The notes: a model not told the origin generated them from the letters alone. A stretch of DNA of 64,000 bases from Ramlibacter cellulosilyticus (GCF_014297465.1 NZ_JACORT010000004.1:62001-126000), one strand, 5' to 3'. Shown: positions 1 to 11,125, counted from the stretch's first letter. Numbers and translations: made by a program.

Positions 1-294
1 CACGTCGACGACTTCGCCCGCGTAGCGCTCGAAGTCGCGCTCGTTGCGCAACGGACGATCGATGCCGGGCGATGACACCTCGAGGCGCTTGTAGTCGACT
101 TCCTCGACTTCCAGCGTGTACTGCAGCTGGCGCGTGACGCGCTCGCAGTCCTCCACGTTCACGAACTTCTCGTCACCGGGCTCCCACGGGAAGTCGATGG
201 TGACGCGCAAGGTTCCTCCGGCGGAACGTTCGAGTTCCACCAGTTCGTAGCCGAGTCCGGCGACGGTTTGGGCGACGATGTCCTGCAGAGCCAA
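1..294 (-). CDS. rimP: Ribosome maturation factor RimP (3' part cut by window)
   Basis: The 98 residues visible match the N-terminal part of RimP, the factor needed for late maturation of the 30S ribosomal subunit. Recognisable stretches are GYELVELERS near the start, NVEDCERVTRQL around residues 50-60 and the family hallmark SSPGIDRPL around residues 80-88. The gene runs off the left edge. The chosen start is TTG at 294-292, giving MALQDIV as in relatives. No ATG or clear Shine-Dalgarno is present, and a second in-frame TTG lies in the T tract at 315-313. RimP normally heads the rimP-nusA-infB operon. The promoter and hairpin just upstream suggest regulation by premature termination. Confidence 0.93.
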   Translation of the reverse strand, partial: MALQDIVAQTVAGLGYELVELERSAGGTLRVTIDFPWEPGDEKFVNVEDCERVTRQLQYTLEVEEVDYKRLEVSSPGIDRPLRNERDFERYAGEVVDV

Positions 295-313
295 GTTCGT
301 GAGTCGATCAGCC

Positions 314-345
314 AAAAAAAACGGGCGGTTGGTACCCGCCCGTTT
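314..345 (-). terminator. Intrinsic terminator/attenuator in the rimP leader
   Basis: On the minus strand a perfect 10-bp stem (336-345 with 319-328) closes a 7-nt loop and runs directly into eight T residues (321-314). It lies between the predicted rimP promoter (361-389) and the TTG start at 294, so it would interrupt the rimP leader about 40 nt into the transcript. It could also simply end the upstream cox transcript, which stops at 457. Confidence 0.8.
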
Positions 346-360
346 GGTCGTGAAGCCGGT

Positions 361-389
361 ATTGTAACGAGGATCGCCTTGTGCTGCAA
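361..389 (-). promoter_or_regulatory. Sigma70-type promoter for rimP
   Basis: Reading leftward, TTGCAG (389-384) and TACAAT (366-361) are separated by exactly 17 bp. The expected transcription start is near 354, leaving a leader of about 60 nt that contains the hairpin at 314-345. Confidence 0.65.
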
Positions 390-456
390 GGCTCCACGGG
401 CGGCGCGCGGCCCGTGGCGGGCGCGGATTTCCTAGCTGGCAGCCGCGCCGCGCTTT

Positions 457-1026
457 TCAAGTGCTCCCGCCCGCGTGCGGCGCGGGGCCGAAACTCAGCC
501 GGATCCACGCCTGCACGAGGCTCACGCTCGCCACCATGCCCCACACCATGCCCGCGGCCATGCCGGCGAGGACGGCGGGCGCATCGCGCACCGCCTGCAC
601 CCAGCCCGCGAGCTCCAGGAACACGAGCGAGCCCGCCGCCATGCCCACCACCATCCACGCGGAGCAGACCACGTTCTGGCCCAGCCGGGCGCAGAGCTGG
701 CGGCGGCAGCCTCGGCGCACGCGCGGCATCAGCGGCACGACCAGGAGCCCGCCGGCCAGCATGCCCACGTGGGCCAGCGGGAGCTGGCTCAGGTGCAAGG
801 CCAGCATGCCGGCGAAGTCGGTCGGGCCGGAACACAGGGCGGCGAGCACCTGCAGGCCGCCGGACCGCGCATCCAGCGCCAGCCCGCCCCCCATGCCGAG
901 GGCGCCGAGGAGCAGCATCCATTGCGGCGAGGTGAGCCCGCCGCGCGCGGGCCGCAGCCGCGAGAGCACCAGGAGCCCGGCGAGCACCAGCGCCACTCCC
1001 AGCGCCGTCCAGGCGAGCGCGGACAC
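457..1026 (-). CDS. Small polytopic membrane protein, last gene of the cox operon
   Basis: This 189-residue protein has four or five hydrophobic segments, starting with ALAWTALGVALVLAGLLVL, and an Arg/Cys-rich cytoplasmic-looking stretch (MPRVRRGCRRQLCARL) in the middle. I do not recognise the family. The chosen start is GTG at 1026-1024, one base beyond the stop of the mocA-like gene, which implies translational coupling. As the last member of a chain of overlapping genes beginning at coxM it probably serves the CO dehydrogenase, perhaps in membrane docking or metal supply, but this is inferred from position only. Confidence 0.7.
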   Translation of the reverse strand: MSALAWTALGVALVLAGLLVLSRLRPARGGLTSPQWMLLLGALGMGGGLALDARSGGLQVLAALCSGPTDFAGMLALHLSQLPLAHVGMLAGGLLVVPLMPRVRRGCRRQLCARLGQNVVCSAWMVVGMAAGSLVFLELAGWVQAVRDAPAVLAGMAAGMVWGMVASVSLVQAWIRLSFGPAPHAGGST

Positions 1027-1027
1027 T

Positions 1028-1654
1028 TCACGCCTCCACCGGCTCGGCGAGCCGCTGCAGCACCCGCTCGTAGTCCGCGGGCGTGTCCAGGTCCGTGGTG
1101 AACCGGTCGTGGACGGCGTCGTGGTACCAGGTCTCCTCCGGGTACTGGGCGGCCAGCTTGCGGCAGCCGACCAGCCGCCGCCCCGCTGCGACCTCCGGCG
1201 CGTAGGCTGCGGCGAACACGATCGGATTGCCGCGCTGCCCCCCATGGCGCGGGATGACGATCGAGTGGTCCGCGTGGGCGGCGTAGGCGTCCATCAGCTC
1301 CGCGACGTCGGCCGCCGTCAGCAGGGGCAGGTCCCCCGGACAGACGAGGATGGCATCGGTGGCGCGCGCGAGAGCCGCGACGCCGGCCGCCACCGAGCGC
1401 ATCTGTCCGTCCTCGTGCCGGAGGTTGGGCTGCAGCGTGACGGGCAGGTCCGCCAGCACCCGCATGACCTCGCGCGCCTGGTGGCCGGTGACGACCACGG
1501 CCTCCTGCACGCCCGCCGCGAGCACTGTGCGCACCGTGCGGCGCACGAGCGGCTCGCCCTGCACGGGCAGCAGCAGCTTGTTGGGGCCTCCCATGCGGGA
1601 GGACGAGCCCGCCGCCAGGACGACGGCGGAGAAGCGGAAGGCGGGATCGTTCAT
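1028..1654 (-). CDS. mocA: Molybdenum cofactor cytidylyltransferase-like protein (MocA family)
   Basis: This 208-residue nucleotidyltransferase opens with the NTP-binding signature VVLAAGSSSRMGGPNKLLLP (residues 10-29), followed by a CPGDLPLL metal-binding Asp motif near residue 115. MocA converts Mo-molybdopterin to the cytosine dinucleotide form, which is the cofactor version used by CO dehydrogenases and other xanthine-oxidase-family enzymes. Its ATG overlaps the stop of coxE (ATGA). The genomic setting strongly favours a cofactor role over a sugar-nucleotide role. No XdhC/CoxI-type insertase gene is present in the window. Confidence 0.85.
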   Translation of the reverse strand: MNDPAFRFSAVVLAAGSSSRMGGPNKLLLPVQGEPLVRRTVRTVLAAGVQEAVVVTGHQAREVMRVLADLPVTLQPNLRHEDGQMRSVAAGVAALARATDAILVCPGDLPLLTAADVAELMDAYAAHADHSIVIPRHGGQRGNPIVFAAAYAPEVAAGRRLVGCRKLAAQYPEETWYHDAVHDRFTTDLDTPADYERVLQRLAEPVEA

Positions 1655-2784
1655 CGCAAGGCCTCCAGGAGTTCCGGCAGCACGGCCTCGATCGCGGCGA
1701 GGCTCGCGCCGGGGGCGTGCAGGTCGAGGTACGGCAGAGCCGCCTGCATGCCGCGGGCGAGCGGCGCGTAGCCGGGGAGCGCGGCGAGCGGGTTCAGCCA
1801 CACGATGCGGCGCGCGCGCCGGCGCAGCGCGGCGAGCGCGGTCGCGAGCTGCTCCGGCTCGCCCGTGTCGTAGCCATCGCTCAGCACGAGCACCGCGGTG
1901 CGCGCATGCACCAGGCGGCGCGCGTGTTCGCGGTTGAACTGGGCCAGGCTCTCGCCGATGCGCGTGCCGCCGCCCCAGCCCTGCGCCAGCAGGTGCAGGC
2001 GCTCCTGCGCGCGCCACGGATCGGGGTCGCGCAAGGCGTCGGACACCGCGGTCACGCGCGTGTGGAAGATGAAGGTGTGGACGTCCGCCAGCTCGCCGCT
2101 CAGCGCGCGCGCCAGGCGCAGGTAGAAGAAGCTGTACGCGGCCATCGAGCGGCTCACGTCGAGCAGCAGCACGAGCCGCGGCCGCACGCGCCGCGGCGCC
2201 TTCCAGCACAGGTGGAAGGGCGTGCCGCCGCTGGCGATGCTCCGGCGGATCGTGGGCGCCAGCGCAAGGCGGTGCCCGCGGCGCGCACGCGCCTCGCGGC
2301 GCAGCTGCACATGCCGGAGCCGGCGCGCGAAGCGGCGCATCAACGCTTCGATCTCGAGGAGCTGCTCGCCCTCGTGCAGCTCGCGGAAATCGGCGGAGGC
2401 CAGCGATTCGGCAGGGCTCGCCGCGTCGCGCGGGCTCGCGCCCTCGCCGGCGCGCCGCCCGCCCTCCCCGCCCCGGGGCGACGGGACACCGGCGCCCACC
2501 TCCACGCTGCGCCGTTGCGGCGCGGCCCAGCGGTTGGCCGGAAGGAACCAGGCATCGAACAGGGCGTCGAAGCGCCGCCACTCGTCCGCGCGGCCGCACA
2601 GCAGGGCCTGCAGCGACCAGCGCAGCAGCCGGGGATCGAGCACGCCGACGAGGGCGGCCGTGCGCAGCACCTCCACGGCGTCGCCGGCGCCCAGCGCGAA
2701 ACCGTTGGCGTGCAGGAAGCCGGGGAAGCCCGCGAGGCGTTCGCTCGCCCGCGCCTCCAGCGGCAAGGGCGCGAGATTCAACAT
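1651..2784 (-). CDS. coxE: VWA-domain CO dehydrogenase maturation protein CoxE
   Basis: This 377-residue protein has a C-terminal von Willebrand A domain with an intact metal-ion-dependent adhesion site (LLLDVSRSM near residue 215 and a later SDGYDTG). CoxE works with the AAA+ protein CoxD in assembling the Cu-Mo active site of CO dehydrogenase. The gene overlaps coxD by 7 bp and mocA by 4 bp. A Gly/Arg/Pro-rich linker around residues 99-120 (SPRGGEGGRRAGEG) looks like a translated intergenic palindrome rather than ancestral protein sequence; it is listed separately as a repeat. Confidence 0.9.
   Translation of the reverse strand: MLNLAPLPLEARASERLAGFPGFLHANGFALGAGDAVEVLRTAALVGVLDPRLLRWSLQALLCGRADEWRRFDALFDAWFLPANRWAAPQRRSVEVGAGVPSPRGGEGGRRAGEGASPRDAASPAESLASADFRELHEGEQLLEIEALMRRFARRLRHVQLRREARARRGHRLALAPTIRRSIASGGTPFHLCWKAPRRVRPRLVLLLDVSRSMAAYSFFYLRLARALSGELADVHTFIFHTRVTAVSDALRDPDPWRAQERLHLLAQGWGGGTRIGESLAQFNREHARRLVHARTAVLVLSDGYDTGEPEQLATALAALRRRARRIVWLNPLAALPGYAPLARGMQAALPYLDLHAPGASLAAIEAVLPELLEALR
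2440..2490. repeat. Palindrome-derived insertion inside coxE
   Basis: The stretch contains the perfect 12-bp palindrome CGCCCCGGGGCG at 2469-2480 within a G/C-only tract. Translated in the coxE frame it gives SPRGGEGGRRAGEG, a typical product of proteobacterial intergenic palindromes read through in frame. Confidence 0.45.
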
Positions 2785-3671
2785 GCGGCCGCCAGCCGGG
2801 CGACCGTCTCCCGCGGCAAGGCGGTGCGGTCGACCCGCGTCTTCACCAGCGCGCCCAGGGTCTCGAGGATGCGGTCGGTGCCGTCCCGGTCGATGGCGGT
2901 GATGCCCAGGCGCAGCAGGGCCGCGGTCCAGTCCAGGGTCTCCGCGATGCCCGGCTTCTTCTGCAGCTCGAGCCGCCGCACCGCCTGGACGAAGGCGACG
3001 ATCTGCCGCGCGAGGCCGGGCGCCGCCTGCGGCGCCTTCATGCGCACGATCGCGAGCTCCTTCTCGTGGTCCGGGTACTCGATGTACTGGTAGAGGCAGC
3101 GGCGCCGCAGGGCGTCCGACAGTTCGCGCGTGCCGTTGGAGGTGATCACCACGTGCGGCCGGCTGGTCGCCCGCACCGTGCCCAGCTCCGGGATGGAGAG
3201 CTGGAAGTCGGACAGGAGCTCCAGCAGGTAGGCCTCGAAGGCCTCGTCGGCGCGGTCGACCTCGTCGATCAGCAGCACCGGCGGGTCCGCGCAGCTGATC
3301 GCCTCCAGCAGCGGCCGCCGCAGCAGGTAGCGCTCCGAGAAGATGTCCTTCTCCTTCTGGCCCAGGTCCCGCCCGTCGTCCTCCAGCAGCTTGATCGCGA
3401 GCAGCTGGCGCTGGTAGTTCCACTCGTACATCGCCGACTGCGCATCCAGCCCCTCGTAGCACTGCAGGCGGATCAGGCGCGCCTGCTGGATCGCGGCGAG
3501 CGCCTTCGCGACCTCGGTCTTGCCGACCCCGGCGTCGCCTTCGAGCAGCAGCGGCCGGCCGAGGTCCCGCATCAGGAGCAAGGCGGCGGCGAGCGCGGGC
3601 TCGGCGATGTAGCCGGCGGCCGCCAGCGCCTGCTGCAGTCGGGCCACTTCCTGCATGCGGCCACCCGTCAT
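2778..3671 (-). CDS. coxD: MoxR-type AAA+ ATPase CoxD
   Basis: This 297-residue ATPase has a Walker A motif GDAGVGKTE near residue 40, Walker [11 protein letters not shown] near residue 113 and a sensor motif TSNGTREL near residue 155. MoxR ATPases partner with VWA proteins; in aerobic CO oxidisers CoxD is required to complete the CuSMoO2 centre of CoxL. The start is ATG at 3671, overlapping the coxG stop (ATGA), and its end overlaps coxE. An internal ATG five codons later (MQEV) is a possible alternative. Confidence 0.93.
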   Translation of the reverse strand: MTGGRMQEVARLQQALAAAGYIAEPALAAALLLMRDLGRPLLLEGDAGVGKTEVAKALAAIQQARLIRLQCYEGLDAQSAMYEWNYQRQLLAIKLLEDDGRDLGQKEKDIFSERYLLRRPLLEAISCADPPVLLIDEVDRADEAFEAYLLELLSDFQLSIPELGTVRATSRPHVVITSNGTRELSDALRRRCLYQYIEYPDHEKELAIVRMKAPQAAPGLARQIVAFVQAVRRLELQKKPGIAETLDWTAALLRLGITAIDRDGTDRILETLGALVKTRVDRTALPRETVARLAAAC

Positions 3672-4246
3672 GCCCGCCGGGCGAAGAGCTGCTGGAACCA
3701 GCCGCGCACCATCGCCCACAGGAGGGCCAGGCCGTTGAGCTCGCGCGCGGGCTCCGCAGGCGCGGGCGCGGGGCGTGCCGCCTCGGGCTGCACCGACGGC
3801 AGGCGCTCGCGGAAGTTGGCGACGAACTGCTGCAGCACCTGGTCGGCCACGCCGGACATCAGGCGCCCGCCGAAGGTGGCGGCCTTGCCGCTGACCGACA
3901 CCTCGCTGTTTCCCAGCAAGGTGCAGGACGCCGGGTCCACCGGCTCGATCCGCGCCTGCAGGTCCATGGACGCGCCGGACGTGCCGGTCGTGTCCGTGCC
4001 GCGCGCCATCAGCCGCAGCATGCGTGCCTCGGGATCGCAGGCGACGACCTCCACTTCGCCGCGGAACGCGAGGCTCGCCGGCCCCAGCTTCACCGTCACG
4101 GTGCCCTTGTAGTGCGTCGCGTCCACGCGCTCCGTGATGCGCGCGCCCGGCATGCAGCCGGCGACGGCCTCCACGTCCTGCAGCAGCGCCCACGCGGACG
4201 CGGCCGGCGCCGCCAGCGCATACGACTTCTCGAGCTGCACCTTCAT
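3668..4246 (-). CDS. coxG: CO dehydrogenase subunit G (CoxG, SRPBCC fold)
   Basis: This 192-residue protein belongs to the CoxG/SRPBCC family: it begins [14 protein letters not shown], has the characteristic [12 protein letters not shown] at residues 25-36, and ends with a proline-rich linker and a short aromatic amphipathic or hydrophobic tail ([16 protein letters not shown]). CoxG is thought to attach CO dehydrogenase to the cytoplasmic membrane, and the tail is consistent with anchoring. It sits 3 bp after coxL and overlaps coxD, placing it in one transcription unit with the structural genes. Confidence 0.92.
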   Translation of the reverse strand: MKVQLEKSYALAAPAASAWALLQDVEAVAGCMPGARITERVDATHYKGTVTVKLGPASLAFRGEVEVVACDPEARMLRLMARGTDTTGTSGASMDLQARIEPVDPASCTLLGNSEVSVSGKAATFGGRLMSGVADQVLQQFVANFRERLPSVQPEAARPAPAPAEPARELNGLALLWAMVRGWFQQLFARRA

Positions 4247-4249
4247 GGC

Positions 4250-6658
<2,409 letters not shown>

Positions 6659-6667
6659 GGCAGCTCC

Positions 6668-7156
<489 letters not shown>

Positions 7157-7173
7157 GTCCTGCTCCTTGGTGC

Positions 7174-8037
7174 TCAGGCCGCGCGCGAACGCGCACGCAG
7201 CAGGGCGCGACGGGTCATCTCGCCCGCCATCGCCCGCTTGTAGTCGGCGTCGCCGCGCTGGTCGGCGACGGGGTCGCAGATCTCCATGGCCAGTTGCGCC
7301 GCCTCCGTGAGGGCGGCCTCATCCAGCCGGCGGCCGACGAGGGCCTGCTCCGCATCCCGCGCCTTCAGCGGCGTGGCGCCGACGTTGGTCAGCGCGATGC
7401 TGGCGGCCGCGATGCGCTCGCCGTCCATGCGCAGGAGCACCGCGGCCGCCGCCGTGGCGAAGTCGCCGATCTTGCGCTTGAGCTTCTCGTAAGCCCAGCC
7501 CGTGCCCGGCGGCGGGATGGGCACCTCGATGCGCGTGAGCACCTCGCCGGGCTGCAGCGCGGTCATGTACGGTCCCTGGAAGAAGTCGGCCGCGGCCACC
7601 ATGCGCTCGCCGCCCGCGCCCCGCACCGCGAACGCGGCATCCAGCGCCAGCATCAGCGCCGGGTGGTCGTTGCCGGGATCCCCGTGCGCGAGGTCGCCGC
7701 CGACCGTGCCGCGATAACGCACCTGCGGGTCGGCGATCGCGCGGGCGCCTTCCACCAGCAGCGGCACCTTCTCGGCCAGCAGCTTCGACCAGACGAGGTC
7801 GTTCTCGGTGGTCATGGCGCCGACGTGCAGGGCGCCGCCCACCTCCGCGATGCCCCGCAGGTCCGGGATGCGCCCCAGGTCCACCAGGTGCGCCGGCGCG
7901 GCGAAGCGCAGCTTCATCATGGGCAGCAGGCTGTGGCCGCCGGCCAGCGGCCGGGCGTCGTCGCCCAGGCGCACCAGCAGCGCGATCGCGTCGGCCAGGC
8001 TGGCGGGGGCGTGGTACTCGAAGGCACTGGGAATCAC
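7174..8037 (-). CDS. coxM: Carbon monoxide dehydrogenase medium (FAD) subunit CoxM
   Basis: This 287-residue flavoprotein subunit shows the FAD-binding loops AGGHSLLP (near residue 32) and [14 protein letters not shown] (near residue 110). It hands electrons from the iron-sulfur subunit to the quinone pool. The start is GTG at 8037, chosen because GAGGAG lies six bases upstream and the protein then begins IPSAFEYH, as usual for CoxM. It is the first structural gene, 137 bp downstream of rcoM, with the direct repeats at 8108-8161 in the gap. Confidence 0.95.
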   Translation of the reverse strand: MIPSAFEYHAPASLADAIALLVRLGDDARPLAGGHSLLPMMKLRFAAPAHLVDLGRIPDLRGIAEVGGALHVGAMTTENDLVWSKLLAEKVPLLVEGARAIADPQVRYRGTVGGDLAHGDPGNDHPALMLALDAAFAVRGAGGERMVAAADFFQGPYMTALQPGEVLTRIEVPIPPPGTGWAYEKLKRKIGDFATAAAAVLLRMDGERIAAASIALTNVGATPLKARDAEQALVGRRLDEAALTEAAQLAMEICDPVADQRGDADYKRAMAGEMTRRALLRARSRAA

Positions 8038-8075
8038 GTGCGTCTCCTCGTGCGGCCGGCAGGCCCGGGCGGAGG

Positions 8076-8161
8076 ACTGTAGGCACGCCGCCGGTGCACG
8101 CGCGGACGGCGCAACCAACGGCGGTCCGGCTGCACGAACGGCAGCCGGGCTGCACGAACGG
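8076..8161 (-). promoter_or_regulatory. cox promoter region: three 20-bp-period direct repeats plus a -10-like element
   Basis: On the minus strand CCGTTCGTGCAGCC occurs at 8161-8148 and again, identical, at 8141-8128. A third copy matching 10 of 14 bases lies at 8121-8108. The starts are spaced by exactly 20 bp, placing all three on the same DNA face. The two perfect copies contain TTCGTG, which fits the TTnnnG core I recall for published RcoM sites. A -10-like TACAGT is at 8081-8076 with no good -35 hexamer, as expected for an activated promoter; the proximal repeat abuts the -35 zone. Confidence 0.6.
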
Positions 8162-8174
8162 GGGGCGGAGGCTG

Positions 8175-8972
8175 CTACGGATGCGTGGGGATGCCGCCGG
8201 CGAGCCCCAGCTGCTCCAGCAGGTGCGGCGCGCTGGCGCGGGACACGGGGATGTCGACCGGCGTGCTGCCCATCATGCGCAGCATCAGGCGGCCGTCGTC
8301 GCGCACGATCTCGTCCACCTGCGCGAGGTTCACAATGTAGCTGCGGTGCACGCGCAGGAAGGCCTGCGGGTCGAGCCGGCTCTCCAGGTCGCCGATCGCC
8401 AGGTTGCAGAACTGTGCGCCCTGGGGCGTGTGCACCCAGGTGTAGTGGCCCTCGGACCGGATGAAGGACACCGCGGGCACGTCCACCAGCAGCACGCGGT
8501 TCTTCTTGATCGTCGGGATCTTGCGCAGGCGGCGGCGCTCGGAGCCGCGGGCCGGGTCGTCCTCGGCCTTGTGGCTCACCACCTCGGTGATGTCGTAGAA
8601 GACGAGCGTGTAGCCGGTGGTCGCGCCCTGGGCGTCGCCGATCTTGGACACCTTGATCAGCAGCACGCGGTCGGGGATGTTGATCATCAGCGCCATCGGC
8701 GGCGCGTTCATCACGGGGCATTCGGCCTGCCCGAGCAGGAACTTCAGCTTGGCGCGCGCGGCCTCGGGATGGAAGGACGTGACGATCTTGCCGAAGGGCA
8801 GCTTCTCCTGCACCGGCAGGCTGCGCCGCGCGAAGTCGTTCATGCCCACGACGCGCAGCTCGCGGTCGACGTTCACCACGCCCACGTCGAACCGCTCCAG
8901 CAGGTACAGCCAGGAGCTGGAGGGCGCAGCCGGCTCGGCGCCGTAGGGGCAGGTCTTCACGGAGGAAGCCAA
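8175..8972 (-). CDS. rcoM: RcoM-type CO-sensing transcriptional activator (heme PAS + LytTR)
   Basis: With the chosen TTG start (8972, GGAG a few bases upstream) the protein is 265 residues, the usual RcoM length. The N-terminal PAS domain contains SFHPEAARAKLKFLL (His68), AECPV (Cys85) and ALMINIPDR (Leu95-Met96). In characterised RcoM proteins the equivalent His is the permanent heme ligand, Cys ligates ferric heme and Met the ferrous form before CO displaces it. A LytTR DNA-binding domain follows from about residue 150 (KNRVLLVD, LRVHRSYIVNL). A GTG four codons later (8960) is an alternative start. Its position just upstream of coxM and the intervening repeats support direct control of the cox operon. 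Confidence 0.88.
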   Translation of the reverse strand: MASSVKTCPYGAEPAAPSSSWLYLLERFDVGVVNVDRELRVVGMNDFARRSLPVQEKLPFGKIVTSFHPEAARAKLKFLLGQAECPVMNAPPMALMINIPDRVLLIKVSKIGDAQGATTGYTLVFYDITEVVSHKAEDDPARGSERRRLRKIPTIKKNRVLLVDVPAVSFIRSEGHYTWVHTPQGAQFCNLAIGDLESRLDPQAFLRVHRSYIVNLAQVDEIVRDDGRLMLRMMGSTPVDIPVSRASAPHLLEQLGLAGGIPTHP

Positions 8973-9023
8973 GCTACTCCGATCGCCGGCGGCCCGCAAG
9001 CGCATTTGCGCGGTCCGGCCGGC

Positions 9024-9052
9024 TTGACTCCGCGCGCGAACGGTCCACCATC
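9024..9052 (+). promoter_or_regulatory. Possible promoter of the SELENBP1-family gene
   Basis: TTGACT at 9024-9029 is close to the -35 consensus, but the hexamer 17 bp downstream (ACCATC, 9047-9052) is poor. It lies in the short gap between the divergent rcoM and the gene starting at 9079. Confidence 0.35.
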
Positions 9053-9078
9053 GCAGTCCCCCGTCCGAGGAGCCTGCC

Positions 9079-10479
9079 ATGACCGAACCGCTGCGCCCGG
9101 ACCCGACCTTCCACCCCTCGCCCCGCCTGGCGATGGAGGCCGAGCCCGAACATCTCTGCTACACCGCCCTGCTCTCGCCGGACCGCTCGCGGCCCGACGC
9201 GATCGCCGTCGTCGACGTCGACCCCGGCTCGCGCAAGTACGGCCAGGTCCTGACGAAGGTGGACCTGCCGAACAAGGGCGACGAGCTCCACCACTTCGGC
9301 TGGAACGCCTGCAGCTCGGCGCTGTCGCCGCTCACCGGCCACGCCTTCCTGCAGCGGCGCTACCTCATCGTGCCGGGCATGCGCTCCTCGCGCATCCACG
9401 TCTACGACACGCAGCCGGACCCGGCGCGGCCGAAGCTCGTCAAGACCATCGAGCCCGACGAGATCCTGCGCAAGACCGGCTACTCGCGCCCGCACACCGT
9501 GCACTGCGGGCCGGAAGGCATCTACGTCAGCACCCTCGGCGGCGCCGGCCCGGACGGCACGCAAGGGCCGCCCGGCATCTTCATCATGGACTGCCAGACC
9601 TTCGAGGTGCTGGGACGGTGGGAGATCGACCGCGGGCCCCAGAAGCTGCACTACGACTTCTGGTGGAACCTGCCGCGCGACTACATGGTGTCCAGCGAAT
9701 GGGCGCTGCCGCCGCAGTTCGAGAACGGGATCGTCCCCGAGGACCTGCTGGGCAACAAGTACGGCCATGCCCTGCACTTCTGGGACCTGCGCGATCGCAA
9801 GCACGTGCAGACGATCGACCTGGGCGCGAACCACCAGATGGCGCTGGAAGTGCGGCCCGCGCACGAGCCCACCAGCGAGTACGGCTTCGTCGGCGTGGTC
9901 GTGGATACGACCAACCTGGAGGGTTCCATCTGGACCTGGTACCGCGAGAACGGCAAGTTCCACGCGCGCAAGACGATCACCATCCCGCCGGAACCCGCGA
10001 AGGCGGACGTCCTGCCCCCGCTGCTCAAGGGCTTCGGCGCGGTGCCGCCGCTGGTGAGCGACATCGACCTGTCGCTGGACGACAAGCACCTGTACGTGGC
10101 GTGCTGGGGCACGGGCGAGCTGCGTCGGTACGACGTGAGCGACCCGATGGAGCCGAAGCAGACCGGCAGCGTGCGCGTGGGCGGCATCGTGCAGCACGCA
10201 CCGCATGCGAACGGCAAGCCTTTCGGCGGCGGGCCGCAGATGATCGAGATCAGCCGCGACGCGAAGCGCGTGTACTTCACCAACTCGCTGTACAGCAGCT
10301 GGGACACGCAGTTCTATCCGGAAGGCATCCCCGGCGTGCAGGCGATGTGCAACGCGAACGGCGGCTTCGCGCTGGACAAGGAGTTCTACGTGGACTTCGG
10401 CGCGGGCTACGGCGCGCACCAGGTGCGGCTGCAAGGCGGCGACTGCTCCACCGACTCGTTCTGCTACCCCTCGGCTTGA
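9079..10479 (+). CDS. SELENBP1/methanethiol oxidase-family protein
   Basis: This 466-residue protein is a member of the selenium-binding-protein 1 family, several of which oxidise methanethiol to formaldehyde, hydrogen sulfide and hydrogen peroxide using copper. Typical segments are CYTALLSPDRSRPDAIAVVD near the start, HHFGWNACSSAL near residue 73, SRPHTVHCGPEG near residue 138, NHQMALEVRPAHEP and the terminal GGDCSTDSFCYP. The His residues in HHFGWN and HTVHC are candidate metal ligands. No signal peptide is visible, whereas some bacterial methanethiol oxidases are periplasmic. GAGGAG lies seven bases before the ATG. The next gene overlaps its stop. Confidence 0.88.
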   Translation: MTEPLRPDPTFHPSPRLAMEAEPEHLCYTALLSPDRSRPDAIAVVDVDPGSRKYGQVLTKVDLPNKGDELHHFGWNACSSALSPLTGHAFLQRRYLIVPGMRSSRIHVYDTQPDPARPKLVKTIEPDEILRKTGYSRPHTVHCGPEGIYVSTLGGAGPDGTQGPPGIFIMDCQTFEVLGRWEIDRGPQKLHYDFWWNLPRDYMVSSEWALPPQFENGIVPEDLLGNKYGHALHFWDLRDRKHVQTIDLGANHQMALEVRPAHEPTSEYGFVGVVVDTTNLEGSIWTWYRENGKFHARKTITIPPEPAKADVLPPLLKGFGAVPPLVSDIDLSLDDKHLYVACWGTGELRRYDVSDPMEPKQTGSVRVGGIVQHAPHANGKPFGGGPQMIEISRDAKRVYFTNSLYSSWDTQFYPEGIPGVQAMCNANGGFALDKEFYVDFGAGYGAHQVRLQGGDCSTDSFCYPSA

Positions 10480-11123
10480 GCACCGCGGCCGCGCTCTGGG
10501 CCACCGTCGTCGCGCTCGGCCTCTACCACGGGCTCAGCCCCTCGATGGGCTGGCCGCTGGCGGTGGCCAACGGGCTGGCGGAGCGCCGAGGCGCGGCGGT
10601 GTTCCGCACGGTGCTGCCCCTGGGCGGCGGCCACTTCGCCGCGATGGCGGTGGTGCTCGTGCCGGTGGCCTTCCTCGGCTGGCTGGTGGAATGGAACCGG
10701 CCGATCCGCCTCGGCGCGGCCGGGCTCGTGCTGGCCTTCGGCCTGGCACGGCTCGCCTGGCGCCGGCATCCACGGGCGCTTGCGCGCATCGCGCCCAGCC
10801 GCCTCGCGTGGTGGTCCTTCCTGATGGCGACGGCGCACGGCGCCGGGCTGATGCTGGTGCCTTTCCTGCTGGGCCTGTGCGGGCCGGAAGATGCGGCGCA
10901 CGCGCGCTTGCAGTCCGCCCTGGCCCGTTCCGACCTGGCAACGGCCTTGCTCGTGGCCGTGGTGCACACCGTCGCGATGATGGTCGCCGGCCTGTGCATG
11001 GCGTGGGCGGTCTACCGCTACCTGGGCCTGCAGTTCCTGCGCAAGGCGTGGTTCAACCTGGACCTGGCCTGGGCGGCGAGCCTGGTGCTGGCGGGTGGGG
11101 CGGGACTCTGGATGGCGCTGTGA
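10476..11123 (+). CDS. Polytopic membrane protein with conserved-looking intramembrane histidines
   Basis: This 215-residue protein has about six hydrophobic segments with histidines inside or next to them: LYHGLSPSMGWP, GGGHFAAM, ATAHGAG and VVHTVAM. The start is TTG at 10476, sharing bases with the TGA of the SELENBP1-family gene (TTGA), so the two are translated together. The His pattern recalls metal-ion membrane carriers, and copper supply to the upstream enzyme is a plausible role, but I do not recognise the family with certainty. Confidence 0.7.
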   Translation: MSTAAALWATVVALGLYHGLSPSMGWPLAVANGLAERRGAAVFRTVLPLGGGHFAAMAVVLVPVAFLGWLVEWNRPIRLGAAGLVLAFGLARLAWRRHPRALARIAPSRLAWWSFLMATAHGAGLMLVPFLLGLCGPEDAAHARLQSALARSDLATALLVAVVHTVAMMVAGLCMAWAVYRYLGLQFLRKAWFNLDLAWAASLVLAGGAGLWMAL

Positions 11124-11125
11124 CC

